NCBI RefSeq assembly: GCF_021117405.1
Contig: NZ_CP088251.1
Location: 2,356,001 to 2,420,000 of the forward strand
Direction: 5' to 3'
Source of the DNA: Frateuria edaphi
Lineage (GTDB): Bacteria > Pseudomonadota > Gammaproteobacteria > Xanthomonadales > Rhodanobacteraceae
Length of the DNA stretch: 64,000 bases
The notes under the pieces are model-generated. The model made no database searches. It was not told the DNA's origin and was given only the letters and a program-made list of their open reading frames with translations. The position numbers and the translations under genes were made by a program. Shown in pieces: positions 10,563 through 18,070 of this stretch (within the stretch, counting starts at the first letter, position 1; every line of letters starts with the position of its first letter).

Positions 10563-11497
10563 GGCAACACCTCCTCGGTAACGGCAAGCGCCTGGCGCCC
10601 GCGCACGTGCCGCACCTCGCGCACACCGATGTAGCTGTGCAACCGGCCGGGCGGCACGTCCTTCAATGGGCCGGGCCCCGCTCCCACGCCGGGCGGCGGC
10701 TGCGGGTACGCCGTGGAGCGCGCGGTGTGGAACGTGATCGTGCCCTCGACCTTCTGCTGGATCTGGTGGATGTGCCCGTTGAGCACGCTGACCGAGCCGA
10801 ACCGGCGCAGGTAGCCCATCGCCTGCGCACTGTCGTCGGTGCCCCAGCCCCACTGCGGGTACAGCGGCCACATCGGCATGTGCGCGAACACGACCACCGG
10901 TGTCTCCGCTGACAGCGGCGCCAGATCCTTCTTCAGCCAGGCCAGCTGGTCAGGTCCCAGGTACCCGAGCCCGCCCGCCTTCAGGTTGAGCACGTTGACC
11001 AGGCCGACGAAGTGCACGCCCCGATGGTCGAAGCTGTACCAGCCACCGGGCTGCTGGTGCTGGCCGAAACGGCGGAAGAACTCCGCGCCGTTGTCGCCGA
11101 TCACGTCGTGCTCGCCCGGCGCGTAGAACACCTGGCGCGCACGGCGCTCGCCCATCACGCCGGCCAGCGTCTCGAACTCCTCGGGGCGGGACAGGTGGGT
11201 GAGATCGCCGGTATGGATCAGGAAATCCGGCCGCCGCGGCTGCGCATCGACCAGCGCCAGCGAGGCGCGCAGCGAGCCCACCACGTCGGGGTTGGGCGCC
11301 TTGTGGAAGCCGATGTGGGAGTCGCTGACCTGGACGAAACTGAAGCTGGCATCCGGATCCGGCCGGGCGCCGGCGTCGAGCGTGCGCGCCTGCAGCACGC
11401 CGCCCTTCATCAGCCACAGGGTGCCGGTACCGGCCCAGGCCATGCACTTGAGGAAATGGCGCCGGTCGATCGGCGCGTCGTCGCGGGGGTCATTCAT
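10559..11497 (-). CDS. Tat-exported metallophosphoesterase
   Basis: 312-residue calcineurin-like phosphoesterase. An N-terminal twin-arginine-type leader (DRRHFLKCMAWAGTG) suggests folded export to the periplasm. The di-metal motifs appear in order: VSDSHIG (DxH), HTGDLTH (GD), APGEHDVIGDNG (in place of GNHD), VFAHMPMWP and NGHIHQIQQ (GHxH). The substrate is not predictable; the family includes phosphodiesterases and purple-acid-like enzymes. ATG at 11497 has GGAG 8 bases upstream. It is cotranscribed with the cupredoxin and is divergent from a sigma factor. Its own upstream promoter-like box matches the sigma gene's, so it is likely a target of that sigma. Confidence 0.9.
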   Translation of the reverse strand: MNDPRDDAPIDRRHFLKCMAWAGTGTLWLMKGGVLQARTLDAGARPDPDASFSFVQVSDSHIGFHKAPNPDVVGSLRASLALVDAQPRRPDFLIHTGDLTHLSRPEEFETLAGVMGERRARQVFYAPGEHDVIGDNGAEFFRRFGQHQQPGGWYSFDHRGVHFVGLVNVLNLKAGGLGYLGPDQLAWLKKDLAPLSAETPVVVFAHMPMWPLYPQWGWGTDDSAQAMGYLRRFGSVSVLNGHIHQIQQKVEGTITFHTARSTAYPQPPPGVGAGPGPLKDVPPGRLHSYIGVREVRHVRGRQALAVTEEVLP

Positions 11498-11571
11498 GTC
11501 GGGGGCTCCGGTGGAGCGCATGCCGGATGGCGCGCGCAGGACGCGAGGGCAATCCGCGCGTTCCTTCCTGC

Positions 11572-11599
11572 GTTACCGCGTGGACAGGCCGCCTATTCC
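11572..11599 (-). promoter_or_regulatory. putative ECF-type promoter for the phosphoesterase-cupredoxin operon
   Basis: Read on the minus strand: GGAATA (11599-11594), 16 bases, GGTAAC (11577-11572). The identical pair with identical spacing occurs on the plus strand before the sigma gene. A start about 7 bases downstream would leave a leader of roughly 65-70 bases. Assignment to the local ECF factor is inference from the matched divergent arrangement. Confidence 0.6.
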
Positions 11600-11614
11600 G
11601 GCCCTCGCGCGACG

Positions 11615-11642
11615 GGAATAAAGTCGCCGCGAGCGAGGTAAC
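11615..11642 (+). promoter_or_regulatory. putative autoregulated ECF-type promoter before the sigma gene
   Basis: GGAATA (11615-11620), 16 bases, GGTAAC (11637-11642), the same boxes and spacing as the divergent copy at 11599-11572. The two -35-like boxes face away from each other with 15 bases between. Transcription would begin at about 11649, right at the annotated sigma ATG, implying a leaderless message or use of a later start at 11694. Confidence 0.6.
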
Positions 11643-11648
11643 TACCTT

Positions 11649-12218
11649 ATGTCCGCCGATTCGTTCGCCGCCGCGCCCACCGATGCCGTCACCATGGCGC
11701 GCTTCGAAGCCGTGGTATTGCCGTGGTTCGACGCGGCGTACAACCTGGCCCGCTGGCTGGTGCGCAACGACGCCGACGCCCAGGACGTCGTGCAGGAATC
11801 GCTGCTGCGCGCGTTGCGTTATTTCGGCAGCTTTCGCGGCGGCGACGCGCGCGTCTGGCTGCTCGCGATCGTGCGCAACACCTGCTACACGCTGCATGCC
11901 AGGCACGCACCCGAAAGCCAGCGCGAGAGTCTGGACGACGAGGTCCTGGCGCTGCCCGACGAGGGACCTTCGCCGGAGGCACGCACTCTGCTGGCGGTGG
12001 ACATCGGGTCGCTGCAGCAGGCGCTCGAACGCCTGCCGCCACCGCTGCGCGAGGTGATCGTGCTGCGCGAACTGGAGGAGTGTTCCTACAAGGAGATCGC
12101 GGCGGTCACCGGACAGAAGATCGGCACCGTGATGTCCCGGCTGGCGCGGGCGCGCGAACGGCTCCGCGCCGACCTCTCCCCACCCTCGACGGAGGCAGGC
12201 CGCCATGACGTGCGATGA
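11649..12218 (+). CDS. ECF-family RNA polymerase sigma factor
   Basis: 189-residue sigma factor with only regions 2 and 4. Region 2 includes YNLARWLVRNDADAQDVVQESLLRAL. Region 4 includes LERLPPPLREVIVLRELEECSYKEIAAVTGQKIGTVMSRLARARERL with its helix-turn-helix. It probably directs a small stress regulon that includes the divergent phosphoesterase and cupredoxin genes. The gene overlaps the anti-sigma gene by 14 bases. The annotated ATG at 11649 has GAGG nearby, but the putative promoter's start point coincides with it. ATG at 11694 (MARFEAVVLP) aligns better with typical ECF N-termini and is a real alternative. Confidence 0.92.
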   Translation: MSADSFAAAPTDAVTMARFEAVVLPWFDAAYNLARWLVRNDADAQDVVQESLLRALRYFGSFRGGDARVWLLAIVRNTCYTLHARHAPESQRESLDDEVLALPDEGPSPEARTLLAVDIGSLQQALERLPPPLREVIVLRELEECSYKEIAAVTGQKIGTVMSRLARARERLRADLSPPSTEAGRHDVR

Positions 12219-12975
12219 AACCCGGCTGCTGCTGCATGCCTACCTGGACGACGAACTGGACGCGGCGCAAAGCGCGTCGTTGCTGGCACACCTGGGTGCC
12301 TGCAACGCCTGCGCCGCCCGTTATGCGGACCACGCCCAGCTGCGCACGGCACTGGCGCAGCCGGCCCTGTACCGTCGCGCGCCGGATGCGCTGCGCGCAC
12401 GGTGGCGAGCGACTGCTCCTGTCGCCGCACCGGCCTCGACCACGGCCAGGCCGCGACGGGGCCCGCTCGCGTTTGCACTGGCCGCGGGCTTTGCCGGCGC
12501 GCTGCTGCTCACCAGCCCTGCCTGGATCGGCAGCCTGCGCGCTCCCGGCACGGCGGACGACGCCCTGGTCGCGCAGGCCGTTTCCGGCCACCTGCGTTCC
12601 CTGCAGCCACAGCATCTGATGGACGTGGCATCCACCGACCGGCATACGGTCAAGCCATGGTTCGAGGGCCGCCTGGATTTCTCGCCCGAAGTGAAGGACC
12701 TGGCCGGCCAGGGCTTCCCGCTGGCGGGCGGCCGCCTGGACGTGGTCGGCGGACGCACGGTCGCGGCCCTGGTCTACCGGCGGCACCTGCACGTCATCAA
12801 CGTTTTCCAGTGGCCGGGCGAGGCCGCTGCCGACCCGCAGCCGTATCGCCAGCACGGCTACACGGCCATCGAGTGGAGCGGCGGCGGTATGCGGTACGTG
12901 GCCGTGTCGGACCTCAACGAGGCGGAACTGCGGCAGTTCGTGCGCGAGTACCGCGAGGGTGCGCCGCTGCGCTGA
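12205..12975 (+). CDS. membrane anti-sigma factor with zinc-finger N-terminus
   Basis: 256-residue partner of the ECF sigma factor. The N-terminal cytoplasmic ZAS/zf-HC2 domain has the His-x3-Cys-x2-Cys signature HLGACNAC at about 29-36. A single membrane span (PLAFALAAGFAGALLLTSP, about 92-110) leads to a periplasmic sensor region. The zinc motif suggests redox or metal sensing. This domain sequesters the sigma until a signal releases it. Start overlap with the sigma gene gives coupled, near-equal synthesis. The periplasmic half contains PWFEGRLDFSP and GYTAIEWSGGGMRYVAVSD, typical of this anti-sigma group. Confidence 0.9.
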   Translation: MTCDETRLLLHAYLDDELDAAQSASLLAHLGACNACAARYADHAQLRTALAQPALYRRAPDALRARWRATAPVAAPASTTARPRRGPLAFALAAGFAGALLLTSPAWIGSLRAPGTADDALVAQAVSGHLRSLQPQHLMDVASTDRHTVKPWFEGRLDFSPEVKDLAGQGFPLAGGRLDVVGGRTVAALVYRRHLHVINVFQWPGEAAADPQPYRQHGYTAIEWSGGGMRYVAVSDLNEAELRQFVREYREGAPLR

Positions 12976-12980
12976 GGCCT

Positions 12981-13367
12981 TCAGGCGCTCTGCGGCAACG
13001 GCGGCGCGCTGTCGCCACCGGAATCCAGCCAGTCTTCCGGCGTCAGCGGGCGCAGGCCGTGGGCGATGCGGCCCTTGTCGCACTGCAGGCTGTGCCGGCC
13101 GAACTCCCACGATGGCTCGACCTCCCGGCACACCGACGGCTTGATCGGATGGATGCCGCAATAGGCCGCCTCGCCGATGGTTCCCTTCAGCGCCACGCAG
13201 CGCGGCTGTTTGGACTGCGTACCCCGCATCACGACGCGGTGCGGATCCAGCTTTTCGGTGAGTTCGACCGGCACCGTGCCGCCCAGGAAGGGATCGGTTT
13301 CGGACCAGTGGAAAGCGATGCGGAAGAAGGCGCAGCAGGCGCCGCAACTCAGGCAGGGATGGGCCAT
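12981..13367 (-). CDS. YkgJ-family cysteine cluster protein
   Basis: 128-residue protein of the YkgJ/CxxCxxCC family, presumed to bind zinc or an Fe-S cluster. The N-terminus MAHPCLSCGACCAFF has the CxxCGxCC signature; later cysteines occur in RCVALKG, YCGIHP and VCREVEPS. It is cytoplasmic by lack of a signal. The function is unknown across the family. The ATG at 13367 was chosen over an upstream in-frame ATG because the protein family starts just before the first cysteine cluster. The gene is convergent with the anti-sigma gene; their stops are 5 bases apart. Confidence 0.85.
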   Translation of the reverse strand: MAHPCLSCGACCAFFRIAFHWSETDPFLGGTVPVELTEKLDPHRVVMRGTQSKQPRCVALKGTIGEAAYCGIHPIKPSVCREVEPSWEFGRHSLQCDKGRIAHGLRPLTPEDWLDSGGDSAPPLPQSA

Positions 13368-13506
13368 GGACCGAACGGGAAGGCGCACCCCCTGGCGCGC
13401 AGCGCGCGGATTCTAGGGCGTGGCGAGGTCCGGCGAAAGATGCGGATGCCGGCAAAAAACGCTTTGCCGGCAGCCGTTTAGCGCGGGTTGGGTTTCGGCG
13501 GGGAGG

Positions 13507-13533
13507 CCCTTCGACTTCTACGATCAGGGTGAA
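13507..13533. repeat. second copy of the CCCTTCGAC...CAGGGTGA repeat
   Basis: CCCTTCGACTTC, a short centre, then ATCAGGGTGAAC. It matches the outer blocks of the copy at 7593-7631 with a shorter middle. The surrounding 13368-13606 interval shows no gene. Confidence 0.5.
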
Positions 13534-13606
13534 CCGCAATTCCGAACCGTTCCCCAGATGCCGAAAGAGCCGAAGTCAGAGGGCCGACATGCCGCGGCAA
13601 CCCGAA

Positions 13607-14473
13607 TCAGATATCTCCGGAGAACGTGTCGCAACGGGAGACCTGCCCGCTCTCCAGTCCCGCCTTGAACCACTTCACCCGCTGCGCCGAAGTGCCGTGG
13701 GTGAACGAGTCGGGCACCACCGTCCCCTGGGTCTCGCGCTGCAAGGTGTCGTCGCCGATCTTGCTGGCGGCGTTCAACGCCTCCTCGACATCCCCTGCCT
13801 GCAGCCAGTGCAACCGCTGTTCGCTGCGGTTGGCCCACACCCCCGCAAAGCAGTCGGCCTGCAGCTCCTGGCGCACCGAAAGACCGTTGGCGCCCTCCAT
13901 CGGCGCGCCCCGTTCGCGCGCCTGTTGCACTTGATCGAACACGCCCAGCAGCTTCTGGACATGGTGGCCGACCTCGTGCGCGATCACGTATGCGCGTGCG
14001 AAGTCGCCGGCCGCGCCAAAGCGATCCTGCAGTTCCCGGAAAAACGACAGATCGAGGTAGACCTTCTGATCACCCGGGCAGTAGAACGGACCCACCGCGG
14101 TGGAAGCCAGGCCACAGGCGGTGCGCACGCCGCCGCTGAACAGGTCCAGTGTCGGATCCACGTACTGGCGCCCGTTGGCGGCAAAGATGTCGCCCCAGGT
14201 CTTCTCGGTCGACCCCAGGATCGCGCTGACGAAGTCGCGTTGCTGCGGGTCGACCTGGGCCGGCTCGCTGACCTGGCTCGTGGCCGGGCCGGCCTGACCG
14301 CCTTGATCGAGCAGCGCCGTCGGGTCCTTGAAGAACACCCAGCCCAGGATGGCCAGCACGATCAGGCCGCCGATGCCCATCCCGCGGCCGCCACCGAAGC
14401 CGAAACCACCGCCGCCACCCCGCCCGCTGTCGACTTCCACGTTCCGGCTACGCTCGCCCTTCTGCCAGTCCAT
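13607..14473 (-). CDS. ypfJ: neutral zinc metallopeptidase, YpfJ/KPN_02809 family
   Basis: 288-residue membrane-anchored putative metalloprotease. The N-terminus MDWQKGERSRNVE is followed by a glycine-rich stretch (GRGGGGGFGFGGGRG) and one membrane span (GIGGLIVLAILGWVFF). The domain after it carries HEVGHHVQ, the HExxH zinc site, and downstream RQELQADCFAGVWA, which supplies the third ligand. Also typical are FCSG-like FYCPGDQKVYLDLSFF and the cysteine pair region RTACG. The substrate is unknown. ATG 14473 was chosen because the MDWxxGxxSxNVED start is the family hallmark; the frame is open upstream. Confidence 0.92.
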   Translation of the reverse strand: MDWQKGERSRNVEVDSGRGGGGGFGFGGGRGMGIGGLIVLAILGWVFFKDPTALLDQGGQAGPATSQVSEPAQVDPQQRDFVSAILGSTEKTWGDIFAANGRQYVDPTLDLFSGGVRTACGLASTAVGPFYCPGDQKVYLDLSFFRELQDRFGAAGDFARAYVIAHEVGHHVQKLLGVFDQVQQARERGAPMEGANGLSVRQELQADCFAGVWANRSEQRLHWLQAGDVEEALNAASKIGDDTLQRETQGTVVPDSFTHGTSAQRVKWFKAGLESGQVSRCDTFSGDI

Positions 14474-14587
14474 GCCGTCCGCCTCGCCATGCGCCGCAGC
14501 GCGGTCAGGGTACACTACCCGCCGGCACGTCTCCCGCGCGTGGACGTTGCCGCTACAGTAGGCCACCGTTCAACTGCGCAGCCCTCC

Positions 14588-14983
14588 ATGAAAGAAAACC
14601 TGCCCGCCCTGGTCACCCTGCTCGCCGTCCTGCTGATGTTCGGCACCGCCTTCGCGGTGGGCCGTGCACGCGGCCGTTACCAGGTCCACGCGCCGGCGAC
14701 TAGCGGCCACCCAGCCTTCGAGCGGGCGTTCCGCGTGCAGATGAACACGCTCGAGGCCGCGCTGCTGTTCCTGCCCACGCTGTGGCTGGCTGCGCACTAC
14801 GGCTTCGCATTCTGGGCGGGAGTCGCTGGCCTAGTCTGGCTGGCCGCGCGGACCTGGTACGCGCTGGCCTACCTGCAGGAGGCAGCCAGGCGTGGCGGCG
14901 GCTTCGTACTCGGCATGGCCGCATGGGCGGCGACGCTGCTCATGGCGTTGAGCGGCCTGGGTCGCGCGTTGCTGGCCGGTTGA
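14588..14983 (+). CDS. MAPEG family membrane protein
   Basis: 131-residue integral membrane protein with four predicted helices. It belongs to the membrane-associated eicosanoid/glutathione metabolism family: HPAFERAFRVQMNTLEAALLFLPTLWLAA is the conserved R-x-x-x-N-x-x-E core after the first loop. Eukaryotic relatives conjugate glutathione; bacterial roles are mostly unknown. ATG at 14588. Candidate -10 boxes TACACT (14512-14517) and TACAGT (14551-14556) lie upstream in the gap from the divergent ypfJ gene. Confidence 0.88.
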   Translation: MKENLPALVTLLAVLLMFGTAFAVGRARGRYQVHAPATSGHPAFERAFRVQMNTLEAALLFLPTLWLAAHYGFAFWAGVAGLVWLAARTWYALAYLQEAARRGGGFVLGMAAWAATLLMALSGLGRALLAG

Positions 14984-15078
14984 ACGGTCCGCAGGATTGC
15001 GCCGTGCCCCGCCCCACGGCTAGCGTGGGCGACCGGGCCGCGTCCGTCCGTCCATTTCCCGCAGGTTGTTTCCGGCCG

Positions 15079-15876
15079 ATGCCCTCCCGCCCGCTCCACC
15101 CCTCGCTGCACGATGCGCGATTGCCTCACCTGGGCAGCGCGATCGGCATGATCGTTCTCTATTTCGCGCTGCAGTTCCTCGCCAGCGGCCTGGTCGGGGT
15201 CGGACTGGGTTTCGCGCTGGGCGTCTCCGGCGCGCCGGCGGCCGGCATGGCCGCGCGCATCAAGGCGGTGCTGGCTCAGCCGGATACCAATGCGTTGATG
15301 GTGATCCTGACGCTGCTGCTGGCTGCCAGCGTGACCATCGTGCTGGTGCGAAGGCTTTGGCCCGCGGCCTGGTCGCATGGCGCGCCGCCCGGCCTTGGCC
15401 TGACGCGCCCGGGTCGTCCGCTGTTCTACCTGGCGGCGGTGCTGCTAGGCCTCGCCCTGCCGATCGCCGGTGGCTGGCTGACCCGCTGGGTGGCGCACGG
15501 CCACCAGGTCACCCAGGACGTCAAGCAGATCGGCGGCGCCGCCTCGCTGTTGCTGCGCCTGCCGCTGGCGCTGGTGGTGGTCAGCCTCGGCCCGCTGGTC
15601 GAGGAACTGCTCTTCCGCGGCGCCCTGCTCTCGGCGCTGTTGCGGCGGATGCATGCCGGCTGGGCGATCGCGATCAGCTCCCTGCTGTTCGCCTGCGTGC
15701 ACCTGCCGGACCTGGGCTTCCTCTGGTACGCCGTTCCCAACTTGGCCCTGCTGGCCGCGGCGCTGGCCTGGCTGCGGCTGCGATCGGGCTCGTTATGGCC
15801 CGCGGTGGTCGCGCATGGCGTGAACAACCTGCTGGCGGTGGTCGCCTGGTTCGTGGCGTCCTCGGGCATCCACTAG
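15079..15876 (+). CDS. CPBP (ABI) family intramembrane protease
   Basis: 265-residue polytopic inner-membrane protein. The three motifs of the CAAX-protease/bacteriocin-processing family are present: EELLFRG (EExxxR) at about 175, FACVHLPD (FxxxH), and the C-terminal HGVNNLLA (HxxxN). These residues form a membrane-embedded glutamate/histidine site. Bacterial roles range from processing of peptides to self-immunity. Here there is no bacteriocin gene beside it. ATG at 15079; the frame is open upstream into the MAPEG gene, where it is a shadow. Confidence 0.9.
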   Translation: MPSRPLHPSLHDARLPHLGSAIGMIVLYFALQFLASGLVGVGLGFALGVSGAPAAGMAARIKAVLAQPDTNALMVILTLLLAASVTIVLVRRLWPAAWSHGAPPGLGLTRPGRPLFYLAAVLLGLALPIAGGWLTRWVAHGHQVTQDVKQIGGAASLLLRLPLALVVVSLGPLVEELLFRGALLSALLRRMHAGWAIAISSLLFACVHLPDLGFLWYAVPNLALLAAALAWLRLRSGSLWPAVVAHGVNNLLAVVAWFVASSGIH

Positions 15877-15884
15877 GGAATCGG

Positions 15885-15912
15885 CGATCCCCGTCCCGCT
15901 TGTAGGGGATCG
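15885..15912 (+). terminator. hairpin after the CPBP gene
   Basis: CGATCCCC (15885-15892) pairs with GGGGATCG (15905-15912) across a 12-base loop. Only TCCATT follows, so termination is possible but not certain. Confidence 0.45.
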
Positions 15913-15984
15913 TCCATTGCGGTCTCGCGCCGGCATCGCCTAGATTCGACCTTCCCTTTCCCGCATCGAGCAGGACGCCCGATC

Positions 15985-16590
15985 ATGCGACACGCCCGCC
16001 TTGCCTTCCGCGCCTTGCTGATTCTTATCGCACTGACAGGATGTCTATCTGCCATGGCACTTCCTTCCGATACCTCGATCAAGCACTTGGGATCCAATCG
16101 TTTCCCGTTGACGTTCAAACGGCACGATTTCGCCGCCTATTGCTACAACACCGTCGGATGCGAAGTGATTTACGCCAACAACAATTTCACTCGACTTTAT
16201 TCAGGGGAAGTGGTCGCGTCACCACCGCCCTCCCCCGACTATCGAAAGAAATGGAGCCCGGCCGGTTACTTGGCAATACAAAACTTTCCGCCACCGGCCC
16301 AAGTCCGCTGGAAATCGCTGGATGGAACCCTTCATGAAACCGTGGTCGATATCGGCTTTATCTTCAAAGACGAACTAGTCCGCTATTCGGTCCCAAACGA
16401 CGAGATTGCGGACGGCGCCTTCCCGCAGCCTGGGCCAGCTCTCGAGCCAAGCATCTATCTTGAGGTCAATGACCGGACTGTGAGCGTCTTCATGAGAGCC
16501 TTCATTCCAACTAAGGCACAGCAGATCCCGGGAAACAAGTACAGCGACGCGAGAACGGATCTGATCTTGGTTTGGTCACGCACGTTCTAA
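15985..16590 (+). CDS. putative immunity lipoprotein paired with the Tle1-like phospholipase
   Basis: 201-residue lipoprotein. The leader is hydrophobic (LAFRALLILIALTGC) and ends in the lipobox LTGC, placing a lipidated Cys at about residue 20. The mature part has CYNTVGCEVIYANNNF, WSPAGYLAIQNFPPPAQVRWKSLDG and VVDIGFIFKDELV. The function is not proven. It lies immediately upstream of, and is codirectional with, a Tle1-type phospholipase, 21 bases apart. Lipoprotein immunity proteins anchored in the periplasm are the known partners of Tle effectors, so immunity is the best inference. Its base composition is visibly AT-richer than its neighbours, a sign of transfer. Confidence 0.65.
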   Translation: MRHARLAFRALLILIALTGCLSAMALPSDTSIKHLGSNRFPLTFKRHDFAAYCYNTVGCEVIYANNNFTRLYSGEVVASPPPSPDYRKKWSPAGYLAIQNFPPPAQVRWKSLDGTLHETVVDIGFIFKDELVRYSVPNDEIADGAFPQPGPALEPSIYLEVNDRTVSVFMRAFIPTKAQQIPGNKYSDARTDLILVWSRTF

Positions 16591-16611
16591 ACAACCGATC
16601 AGAGGCCAAGG

Positions 16612-18051
16612 ATGGGCGACGAGCAAATTTTGGACGCCGATGGCGGGCCAAAAGAAAATGTGACCTTCTACGTTCCTTGTGACAGCGACATGCAGCTGTA
16701 TCGGGATGCAAGCCAAAAACTATCCCGTTTCAAGGCGCCGGTACTGCTTCATGAAGTCAACGTCCATGAGCATCTATATGTAGCAGCATTTGACGGCACT
16801 GGAAACGACAAGTTTAAAGATCCCGAACACGCAACTAACGTGGCGGAGATAGATAGGCAGATCAGAGCTTTGGAGCGCGGCAGCCAAGGCCGAGTTTCGA
16901 GCGGCTATTTGCCCGGCCCAGGCACGCAGGACCGTTGGACATCGCGCATTCTCGACGGCGCTATCGGCTACACCCATGAGGCGCGCGTCGAGGCCATGTA
17001 CCAACAGTTCATCTGGCGCGCATGGCAGTGGCTTCAGGAAGATCCTAAGGCCGAAATTCGCGTAGCTGACGTTGGCTTCAGCCGTGGCGCAGAAGAAACC
17101 GCGAGCTTCGCCCGCCTCGTACAGGAACGAGGCATCCAGAACCCGAGCGGGGCCGTCTACACCTACGACTCCCACGGCAACATCACCCACGTCGAATACA
17201 CCAAACCGCCCTTGGTCGAGCCAGGCAAGGTGGCCCAGGTCGTCGGGTTGTTCGACGCGGTGGGCACGGGGGCTCCGGTGAACGACTACGACCGGCGGTT
17301 GCCGCCGTCGGTGATCTCGGGCGTGCAGATCTTTTCCAAGGACGAACACCGCGGCCTGTTCAAGTCCGACCACATCATCGATCCGGGCCTGACGCCCGAC
17401 GGGCGCTTTCTCGGCGTCCTGGTGCCGGGCGCGCACTCGGACGTCGGTGGAGGCTACCTGCGCAATGGCCTGTCCATCCGCAGCGGCAACCTGATGGTCG
17501 ATTACCTCAATGCGCTGAGCGACCGTCCGTTCCTCGAAAAGTCGCCCGAGCCGATCGACCCCCGCCTCAACGTCGTGCACCGCTCGACCGAGGGCCTGTG
17601 GCTTTACCGGGTGTGGGACAAGATCGACCGGCTCAAGCCGGAGGGGTACAACACTCTGGAAGCACCTCGTCACCATCACCACGGTCATCGCGTGATGGGC
17701 GATCCCTACAACGCCGAACCCCGCAACGAGGCCCTGAGCGGCGAGTTCGATTTTCGCGCCGTGGCGATCAGTCCCGTGCCGGGCGCTGCCCCGGAAACCG
17801 CGGGGGAGCCTGCCAAGGCCGTCGCTGCGGATCCGGTCGACGCGATGGTCGAGCGGCTCTACCAGGCCGCCCTCAAACGGGACGCTGGCGCGATGGACGC
17901 CGTGGCGAGCGATTATCTGCAATCACCGCAAGGGACCGCCTGGTGGCGCGAGATCCAGCAATACAGCCAGGCGATGCAGGTCCCGGATCCAGCGCTCGCC
18001 TATCAGGGACAGGCGGCGGAGCCGGCGATGACGGCCGGCATGCAGCGCTGA
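16612..18051 (+). CDS. Tle1-type phospholipase effector (DUF2235 fold)
   Basis: 479-residue alpha/beta hydrolase of the Tle1/DUF2235 family, known as type VI secretion lipases that attack membrane phospholipids of rivals. FDGTGND near residue 60 is the family's first motif. The nucleophile elbow is GFSRG at 155-159 with S157. D277 in HSDVGGGY and H323 in NVVHRSTEG have spacing that fits a Ser-Asp-His triad. No signal peptide is present, as expected for T6SS cargo. No VgrG, Hcp, PAAR or adaptor gene is in the window, so it is an orphan cargo locus. The 5' third is AT-richer, the 3' part is GC-rich like the host. The C-terminal ~90 residues are Ala-rich and helical. Confidence 0.8.
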   Translation: MGDEQILDADGGPKENVTFYVPCDSDMQLYRDASQKLSRFKAPVLLHEVNVHEHLYVAAFDGTGNDKFKDPEHATNVAEIDRQIRALERGSQGRVSSGYLPGPGTQDRWTSRILDGAIGYTHEARVEAMYQQFIWRAWQWLQEDPKAEIRVADVGFSRGAEETASFARLVQERGIQNPSGAVYTYDSHGNITHVEYTKPPLVEPGKVAQVVGLFDAVGTGAPVNDYDRRLPPSVISGVQIFSKDEHRGLFKSDHIIDPGLTPDGRFLGVLVPGAHSDVGGGYLRNGLSIRSGNLMVDYLNALSDRPFLEKSPEPIDPRLNVVHRSTEGLWLYRVWDKIDRLKPEGYNTLEAPRHHHHGHRVMGDPYNAEPRNEALSGEFDFRAVAISPVPGAAPETAGEPAKAVAADPVDAMVERLYQAALKRDAGAMDAVASDYLQSPQGTAWWREIQQYSQAMQVPDPALAYQGQAAEPAMTAGMQR

Positions 18052-18070
18052 CCCAACCCGAGGAGATGCC

